Shown here: positions 58,100 to 64,000 of the stretch, piece by piece
Numbering within the stretch: the first letter of the stretch is position 1
Layout of the letters: the number at the start of each line of letters is the position of its first letter
Assembly (NCBI GenBank): GCA_963513935.1
Contig: OY740765.1
Span: 71,210,253-71,274,252, forward strand
DNA: 64,000 bases
Source: Aphrophora alni
Taxonomy: Eukaryota > Arthropoda > Insecta > Hemiptera > Aphrophoridae
Direction: 5' to 3'
Translations under genes and position numbers: made by a program
The notes under the pieces: generated by a model
Told to the model about the DNA's origin: nothing
What the model saw: the letters and a program-made list of their open reading frames with translations, nothing else
Databases searched by the model: none

Positions 58100-58785
58100 T
58101 ATCAGTCTCGCAGCTGCTATGAACGGCTCTCAAAATATGCCTGGGTTCTTAGTTTCAATTAATTATCAAATCAGTGGTTCAGTATTTTATTAACTTTTAT
58201 CATTGACATGAAACTTATGTCTATTTCCCTGACGCTTTAATACAACACTACAATACAAAACTTTATTACAAAACTTTAATACAACATCAAAATAAGAATT
58301 CAATAAAACAAAACAATATTATTTACTCAAAATAATTACTCAAATCAATTACTCAAATAATTACTCAAATTAATTACTCAAAGCTCAAAAGTATTCCAAC
58401 TATCATTATACTTTAAATGAAAGAAATTATAAATCTTCTAACTGGTGATTTTACATACATATATATAAATGCTTGCTTACTGACTGTTGAGTAGAATTCC
58501 TGAGCCAAATTCCTGCACCACGGCAATCGACCTGCCGGTATCATCAAGAGCTCCAGAAGATGGAAAAGACCCCCTCCAAATCATGCTGACCGCTTATATA
58601 CCTTTAGTTCTCTCTGTTGTCCTAGTTCAGTTGCAAGACAAGCATTTTAACATTTTTTTAACTGTTTCACAATAGTTGGATCATTCTGAGCTTTGTGAAT
58701 ATGAGTTCTTCCTAATATAACCTAATATTAACTTATTCCTAACATCACCGGTGCCTACGAGACATCGACCCGATGTCATGTTACA
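58100..58785 (-). repeat. Ty3/gypsy 3' LTR (left limit uncertain)
   Basis: On the minus strand TGTAACATGACATCGGGTCG (starting at 58785) follows a purine-rich AAAGATGGATAGA stretch, as expected for polypurine tract and LTR start. A TATATAAGCGG box lies near 58600, and AATAAAG-type signals near 58260. Ten-base TTACTCAAAT-type repeats lie at 58325-58385. The 5' LTR is outside the window, so the LTR end and target duplication cannot be fixed. The 58487-58675 frame lies within it and is not a gene. Confidence 0.5.
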
Positions 58786-59372
58786 AATCTATCCATCTTT
58801 AACAAAGTTTGATTAAATAATATATAACTATATAACATTCAAACAATAACATTCACAAACACTAATGGTTTCACAAAAAAAAAAAATTGCACTTCTAGAA
58901 ATTCAGAATATAATAAATGAAAAAATAAAAAAAATATATAAATTTTACAATCCTTTTTGATCAATACTAAGTTCTAGTCTTAAAATACATACATGTGTTT
59001 TATTTTTAATTTTTAGAAAATATACAGGTCTAGCCAACTAAATGTAGTCAATTAATTGGCTACTCAATTCACCAATCTTTCTACATTAGCGTAGTCAAAC
59101 CTGCAACAGGGTAAAAACAATTAATTATAAGTATAAATTACAATATAAATTTTCTGTGGCTTAATGTCCTGTAACTTGAGCAAGCATTTCATATAAATTC
59201 ACCAAAATTGAATGGTATAATTTGAAAAAAAGCTATCAAAATTATTGACTTATAGTTGGAAACCTTTTTGGTCTTTGAATGTACTTTTATCTTAATTTTT
59301 ATATATTTTAATTACAACATTTAATAGTACTACACTTAGATTTATGTTATTTGTTTTAATTAAATTATTTAA

Positions 59373-59409
<37 letters not shown>

Positions 59410-59453
59410 CTACACATACATACATATATCTATTACTTATATATTTGATTTAT
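58786..59453. other. Gypsy 3' untranslated interval before the LTR
   Basis: AT-rich, with (TA)n at 59378-59406 and no coding frame. It separates the integrase stop from the polypurine tract near 58790. Confidence 0.5.
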
Positions 59454-60781
59454 TCATTCCGTTGTATTGTACGGTTTTAATCTTGAGACATGGACTATGT
59501 CCCCTATCCATCTACCATATCGGTTAACCTCTATTTCATAATTTAATGGCGACAGTCTTTTTAAAATTTTGTAAGGGCCTGTATACTGTTGGGCAAGCTT
59601 GTTGTCCTTTTTCTCTGCTTTCACTAGGACCATTTCCCCTACTTGAAATTCTACTTCTCTTTTGTGTTCATTATATCGCTTGCATTGATCTTTTTGGTTT
59701 GCCTTCAACAATTTTGGCAAATCCTGCCTTATTTTGTGTATTGTTTTTAAGGCTTCTAGTACATTGTGGTCGGGTATTTTCGGTAACAATGCTAAATCGA
59801 TCGGTTGGTTTGGTTCAAACCCGTGTAGTAGGAAGAAGGGTGAAAATCCTGTGGCTGCGTGTCTGCCTGAATTATATGCAAAAGTTAATAGTTTCATGTA
59901 TTTATGCCATTCTTTCTGCTCTATGTTTACGTAACAGCGCAGCATGTTTACTAACGTCGAGTTGTATTGCTCAGTTATCCCTTGACTTTGTGGCCTATAA
60001 ACTGCCGAAGTTTTGTGTATTATGCCTAAGGCGGTGTATAATTGTTTTAGTGTGTCGGCTACGAAGTGAGTTCCCCTGTCTGTCTGTATCTCTCCTGGCA
60101 TTCCATAACATGGAATAATGTCTTCTAATAAAAATTTCGCTGTTGTGTTGGCATCTGCTTTTTCGATTGTTTTGGCAACCACGAATCTCGTTGTGTTGTC
60201 CATTGCAATTATAACGTATCCCTTCTTGTTTGATTTTGGCAAAGGTCCGAGAAAGTCTATTGTTAATTTAGTAAATGGTTTTGTGTAGATTTTTATTGGT
60301 TGTAAAAATCCTGTCTGTTTCTGTCGGTCCGTTTTCATAACTTGACACTTGTGACATTTTTTTATGTATTGTACCACGTCCGCCGTCATCCCTGGCCAAT
60401 GATAGTTATTCCTTATTTTTGACATCGTTTTTTGTATTCCCGCATGACCTCCCCCAACATATGAATCATGAAATGCCTGTAAAACGTCTGTTGTCAATGT
60501 TTTAGGAATTGCTAACAGCAGTTTATAATCTCCTTTCATTATGTGTTATAATGCAAGATTCCATCCCGTAGTGTGTACAACCTTGAAGCTCGCCTAAATG
60601 CTTTGTCAGCTGCCTCTGGATCTAGTAATGCTTGTCTAATGTGGAATAAATAGTCATCTGTTAGTTGCAATTGTTCTATGTTTATTGTTTGGATTTTGTT
60701 TATTGTCAGCTCACCCTGTATTTCTGTTCTTGATATTGATGTTTTACCTGGGTAGCGACTCAAGCTATCTGGTACTCTCAT
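59454..60781 (-). pseudogene. Ty3/gypsy pol: RNase H end and integrase
   Basis: 60539-60781 carries the region after RNase H (MRVPDSLSRYPGK, a typical gypsy DaLSR motif). It ends in TAA, and a one-base frameshift near 60540 leads to 59454-60539. That long frame has the HHCC zinc-binding domain (HDSYVGGGHAGIQK, then KKCHKCQVMK). The catalytic core follows: LTIDFLGPLPKSNKKGYVII with the first Asp, IQTDRGTHFVADTLKQLY with the second, and YRPQSQGITEQYNSTLVNML with the Glu. It ends with the GPY/F module YTGPYKILKRLSPLNYEIEV and VSRLKPY. The integrase module itself is uninterrupted. The overlapping plus-strand frame 59546-60118 is antisense shadow. Confidence 0.92.
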
Positions 60782-62692
60782 TGTTGATCCGGGTTTGTGT
60801 TTAATTTCAAAATCGTACTCTATTAACTTTAGAGCTAATCTATTTAAATGTGAGCTTAGGGTTTTTACATTCTTATAATATTGTAAACTGGCGTGATCAT
60901 TGAAAATTGTAAATCATCGACCATACAAAAAAGGTCTAAAATAGTTAACTGTGTAAACTACACTTAACAGTTCTATCTCTGATATGCTCCAGCGCCCCTC
61001 GGTATCTTTCAGTTTTCTGCTGACATAAGCAATAGGTCGTAGTGTACCATCTTCTTGGTATTGGGACATTACTCCCCCTATTCCAGTCCTACTGGCGTCG
61101 CATGATATTACTATTTCCAAATTCTCGTTGAAGTTTGCTAGCACTGGCGGTGTTGTTAATAAGATCTTTAGTTTTTGGAAAGCTTTTTCATGCTGCCCTA
61201 ACCATTGGAATATTTTTTTTTCCGCATTTTCTTTTTTTGTCAGATCCGTCAGTGGTTTAGCTATGTCACTAAAGCCTTGGATGAATTTTCTATAATAAGA
61301 TGCCGCTCCTAAGAAGCTCCGCACATCCTTCATTCGCGTAGGAGTGGGAAATTCGGTTATAGCTTTTAAGTTTTTCTCCAATGGTTTTATCCCCTGTTTG
61401 GATATGGTGTGGCCATGTACATCGATGTTTTTGTAAAAAAAATGACACTTAGATGTTTTGAGTTTTAATTTAGCTGCTTCCAGACGCTTAAAAACTTTTT
61501 CTAGATTATCTAATTGTTCTTTAAATGTGCCTCCATACGCTACTAAGTCGTCTATATAAATTATCATCCCTTGATATAACAACCCTGAAAATAAGCGGTT
61601 CATACTCCGTTGAAATGAGTTGGACGAATTTCTCATTCCCATAGGCAGTCTCGTGTATTGATATAGGCCTCGGTGAGTCACAAACGCCGTATACAGTCTA
61701 TGCTCCGGCATAATCGGCTGTTGGAAAAATGCCTGATTAATATCCATTGATGAAAAGTATTGTGCCGTCCCAAGGGTATCAAATATTGTTTCTGCCCTGG
61801 GTAATGGAAATTTTTCTGCCTCCATATTTTTGTTTAATTTCCTATAGTCCACTACCATGCGGTATTGGTCTCCCGGTTTCTTTACCAAAAATGCTGGTGC
61901 CGCGTATGCACTCTGGGAATCTTCTATCACCCCTGTTTTCTTTAATTCCTCTACCTGACGGTCTAATTCCATCCTTTCCACGTTGCTTAACCTGTATGGA
62001 GGTACAGCTACTGGTTTGTCTGTCTTCATGTATATTGAATATGGCGGCATATTGGCTTCTTGCAAATCGTATGGCCCTCGCGCAAACAAATGTATATACC
62101 TATTTATCAATGCCCTAGCTGCCTCGTATTCTGTGGTAGCCAATTCCTTATTGATGTCTATACGGTCTCCCTTTTGGTCGGTTAGCTCCTTGCTGTTTTT
62201 CATTTCCGTATTTTGTGACAGGTAATTAATGTGATGTTCATTTTTAGGGTTGTGGTCTTCGAAGTCTGCATTTGAGAATTTTATTAATTTGCGGGTTTTT
62301 TGTTTTTGTTTTTCAGTCACGGTTACTTTCCCTAACTTGGTGTTTGTTAACAAAGTTTTTGTTCGCGATGTTGGGTTCACAATCGTTAAGCGTGTGGGTG
62401 TGTCATTTGTACTAGCACATACATGAACCCCTTTCTTCATCAGTAGGTCATCCCTACACTGAAATTCATATTTTTTTCCTTTTGTTAATAATTTTTCTGT
62501 TCACCCTTCGATATTTTTGATCTCACCTGGTGATATGGTTATGTCGTGTGGTGTGTAAATGGGCACCACGTCTTCTGTTGTGTTTGCTGCGATGTGATTT
62601 TGAAATAATGATATTTTGCTTTTCCCCAGAGTAACTGTCTGTGTTTTGAAGTTAATGACAGTATCATTTGCTGCCATGAAATCATTCCCCAC
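60782..62692 (-). pseudogene. Ty3/gypsy pol: reverse transcriptase and RNase H
   Basis: 60914-62440 is a 508-codon frame with the RT N-terminus PPYRLSNVERMELDRQVEEL, then YRMVVDYRKLN, SSMDINQAFFQQPI with the first catalytic Asp, LPMGMRNSSNSFQRSMN, and MIIYIDDLVAYGG with the YIDD box. KCHFFYKNIDVHGH and the thumb/connection RSFLGAASYYRKFIQGFSDI follow, then RNase H VISCDASRTGIGGVMSQYQE. An in-frame TGA at 60912-60914 precedes FTIFNDHASLQYYKN, the remainder of RNase H. An in-frame TGA at 62501-62503 and a TAG at 62693-62695 interrupt the protease-to-RT region (62501-62692 carries MAANDTVINFKTQTVTLGKS). One or two substitutions per site would account for each stop. Confidence 0.92.
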
Positions 62693-63325
62693 CTACAAAT
62701 CGCTAGTCAAATCTTCCACTAAATATACTGTTTGCTTGTATTTCTGCTTTTGTACCTGAAACTCTAAAATTGCTTTGCCTGTGACATTCAGCCTCGTAGC
62801 ATTCGCAGATGTTAACCAAGTGTTGTCTGGCTCTATTTTTTTTGTTAAATGTTTGTATGTATCATTTAGACATGAAACACTACAACCTGTGTCTAATAAA
62901 ATATCTATTTGTTTGTCCCCTATGTTTCCTCTTATTGTTGAAGTCAAATTTGTGTTTATGTTACAAATTTGTGTTTGTAATTTGATTGTGTGTTCTGAGT
63001 GTGCACTATCATCGTTTGGATTCGTCAGCATTCTCCGCCCAACGTTGCAAGGTCCCTTGTACATTGTATCTTCAGTGTCATCAAATTCCATTATGTGTTG
63101 TTTGTTATGCAATCTATTATGCGAATAATTTTTCACCATGTCTCCACACGTGTTGAAATACCACTTAATAAACTGTACATGCCTCTGCTGTGCCAATTTA
63201 TGTCCCACTTTGTTGTGTAACCATTTTTCGTATGCGTTTTCCGCCGTTTTATTTTTCCGAGATATTTTAGGCCGTCCAGAATGAATGTTGTTCAATCCTG
63301 GCCTTCCTAGTTTTTTGTTTGGCAA
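62693..63325 (-). CDS. Ty3/gypsy protease, start of pol in the -1 frame
   Basis: The frame overlaps the end of gag by 19 bases and lies in the -1 frame relative to it. It is therefore probably expressed by ribosomal frameshifting at 63310-63316 rather than from its own ATG. IDILLDTGCSVSCLNDTYKH holds the D-T-G active site of the aspartic protease; TSANATRLNVTGKAILEFQV follows as the flap region. The end at TAG 62693-62695 falls within the normal protease C-terminus and continues in the same frame, so it is probably a mutation. The protease would process the polyprotein. Confidence 0.85.
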   Translation of the reverse strand: MPNKKLGRPGLNNIHSGRPKISRKNKTAENAYEKWLHNKVGHKLAQQRHVQFIKWYFNTCGDMVKNYSHNRLHNKQHIMEFDDTEDTMYKGPCNVGRRMLTNPNDDSAHSEHTIKLQTQICNINTNLTSTIRGNIGDKQIDILLDTGCSVSCLNDTYKHLTKKIEPDNTWLTSANATRLNVTGKAILEFQVQKQKYKQTVYLVEDLTSDL

Positions 63326-63612
63326 AATTTAGCGATGTGGCCCCTCTTTCCACACCGAAAACATTCTGGCGCTGCTCTATATGCTCGTTCCATGTGTTTT
63401 CTTTTGTGGTACATCTGTTCTGGGTTGTGTGGTTTATATTCCCTAGCGTATTGATAGTTTTTCCCTGGTCCTGGTTCTGTATTTCTGTTGTAGTACCTTT
63501 GTCTATGGCCCTGGTATTCTCGTCTCCCTGGATCGTCTCTGATCTGTCTATTCTGTATATGCATATTTTTAAGCTGGTCTAATATGATAGCCAATTCGGA
63601 TTTTGCACCCAT
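63307..63612 (-). CDS. Ty3/gypsy gag C-terminus (nucleocapsid)
   Basis: The frame ends with CFRCGKRGHIAKFC, a CX2CX4HX4C zinc knuckle that binds element RNA, preceded by an Arg/Tyr/Pro-rich basic stretch (RQIRDDPGRREYQGHRQRYY). Upstream coding continues from the other gag frame through an A-run frameshift near 63615 (NLTEKK joins EMGAKSE). It stops at TAG 63307-63309 just after the knuckle, and the slippery site overlaps this end. Confidence 0.85.
   Translation of the reverse strand: MGAKSELAIILDQLKNMHIQNRQIRDDPGRREYQGHRQRYYNRNTEPGPGKNYQYAREYKPHNPEQMYHKRKHMERAYRAAPECFRCGKRGHIAKFCQTKN
63310..63316 (-). promoter_or_regulatory. Gag-pol -1 ribosomal frameshift site A AAA AAC
   Basis: Minus-strand codons read ACA AAA AAC TAG, giving the canonical X XXY YYZ heptamer A AAA AAC in the gag frame directly before the gag stop. 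The -1 frame enters the protease ORF (LGRPGLNN). Five bases downstream, AGGCC can pair with GGCCT (about 27 bases later), with an alternative CCAG-CTGG pairing. Spacing of 5-9 bases to a stem is usual for such signals. Confidence 0.75.
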
Positions 63613-63980
63613 TTCTTTTTTTCTGTTAAATTTTCCGAATTAATTCCCAGCCTTTCCCGCAGCATGTATGTTGCTTTTTCTGCCGTGAACATATTATGAT
63701 TTAGCTTTTCCAGCGTACTATTATCTAACATAGCTATCTGCTGCAACATAGTTGGTTAAGTCCTTTCAATATGTGGTTGCAAATTTTTAACTCGCTCATG
63801 TCGAGTTCATACTTTGCACACAACAACTCCACATCGGTCCTATACTGTATCAGGGATTCCCCGGGTAATTGTACTCTATTATTTAATCTTATCAATATCA
63901 TTTCCTTCTCCTGTGTTGGCGCAAATGCTTTTTTGAATTGTGCCTTTAGGTCTTCCCACGTTAATTGCTTATTTTTCATT
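63613..63980 (-). pseudogene. Ty3/gypsy gag, capsid part
   Basis: 63734-63979 reads LTWEDLKAQFKKAFAPTQEK, IRLNNRVQLPGESLIQYRTD and CAKYELDMSELKICNHILKG, the retrotransposon gag (capsid) pattern 'W..l...f...f........l..l.Q...Es...y...' of gypsy elements. A frameshift near 63755 leads to MLDNSTLEKLNHNMFTAEKA. Another in an A-run near 63620 leads to the nucleocapsid frame. The N-terminus lies beyond the window edge. Confidence 0.8.
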
Positions 63981-64000
63981 TCTAGGATGTCATAGTAGCT

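Larger units (their letters stand above)
58100..64000 (-). mobile_element. Ty3/gypsy LTR retrotransposon, 5' end beyond the window
   Basis: Minus-strand gag, protease, RT, RNase H and integrase in gypsy order, with a 3' LTR on the left. Gag runs off the right edge, so the 5' LTR and primer site are not visible. Pol has three in-frame stops and one frameshift, and gag two frameshifts, but motif conservation is high. No envelope frame was seen between the integrase end (59454) and the LTR; that 670-bp interval is AT-rich with a (TA)n tract at 59378-59406. Confidence 0.9.

Noticed and set aside
59546..60118. 190-codon plus-strand open frame
   Set aside because: It is antisense to the gypsy integrase, and the minus strand has clear catalytic motifs. 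Similar antisense frames at 61747-62118 and 62775-63128 are rejected for the same reason.

Overview
The window is AT-rich, intron- and transposon-dominated eukaryotic nuclear DNA. An arthropod, most likely an insect, fits best: there is P-element, Bel/Pao, Jockey-like, Penelope-like and mariner-like debris plus a short interstitial (TTAGG)n tract, the usual insect telomere motif. No bacterial operons, rRNA, tRNA or CRISPR array were seen. No complete host gene could be demonstrated. Two short stretches (6470-6756 and 13362-13810, both minus) look like possible host exons. Nearly all recognisable coding sequence belongs to mobile elements, and nearly all of it carries stops or frameshifts.

Layout. 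1-5835: a P-element-like DNA transposon. It has long inverted terminal repeats at 1-345 and 5490-5835 and a broken minus-strand transposase at 2765-5465. A LINE 3' end is nested in the transposase (4732-5266, 14-bp target duplication), and foldback and mariner fragments lie in the left half. 6470-13810: dispersed repeat families A and B, including a local ~160-bp tandem expansion in B, and the two exon-like stretches. 14140-15765: a ~200-bp tandem repeat split by a TA-flanked MITE. 15830-17010: a LINE reverse transcriptase (minus). 17150-17555: a 79-bp tandem repeat. 19905-29110: repeat fragments, two mariner-like N-terminal fragments, a possible solo LTR, a foldback element with recurring GATTGGCACA motifs, and a LINE C-terminal fragment.

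29815-32461 and 49518-53356 are two inverted copies of one unassigned 2.6-kb element (family D). It has CTACAACG ends, TA flanks and a conserved palindrome-plus-TATA promoter. The second copy carries a Jockey fragment with an internal deletion. 37210-37710 is a Penelope-like C-terminus with a decayed GIY-YIG domain. 38600-49110 is one 60-bp satellite array split by a full-length Bel/Pao retrotransposon (40075-47359, paired 749-bp LTRs). 55330-55860 is a decayed LINE RT. 58100-64000 is a Ty3/gypsy element on the minus strand that runs off the right edge; its gag and pol are joined by a canonical -1 frameshift site.

The elements show a relative history. The satellite array predates the Bel/Pao insertion, whose LTRs differ by roughly 2 percent. 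The P element predates its LINE insertion. The ~200-bp array predates its MITE. The most informative items for follow-up are the family D pair, the 20-codon satellite, the palindromic P termini and the gypsy frameshift signal. Nothing here clearly demonstrates a wholly new biological system.
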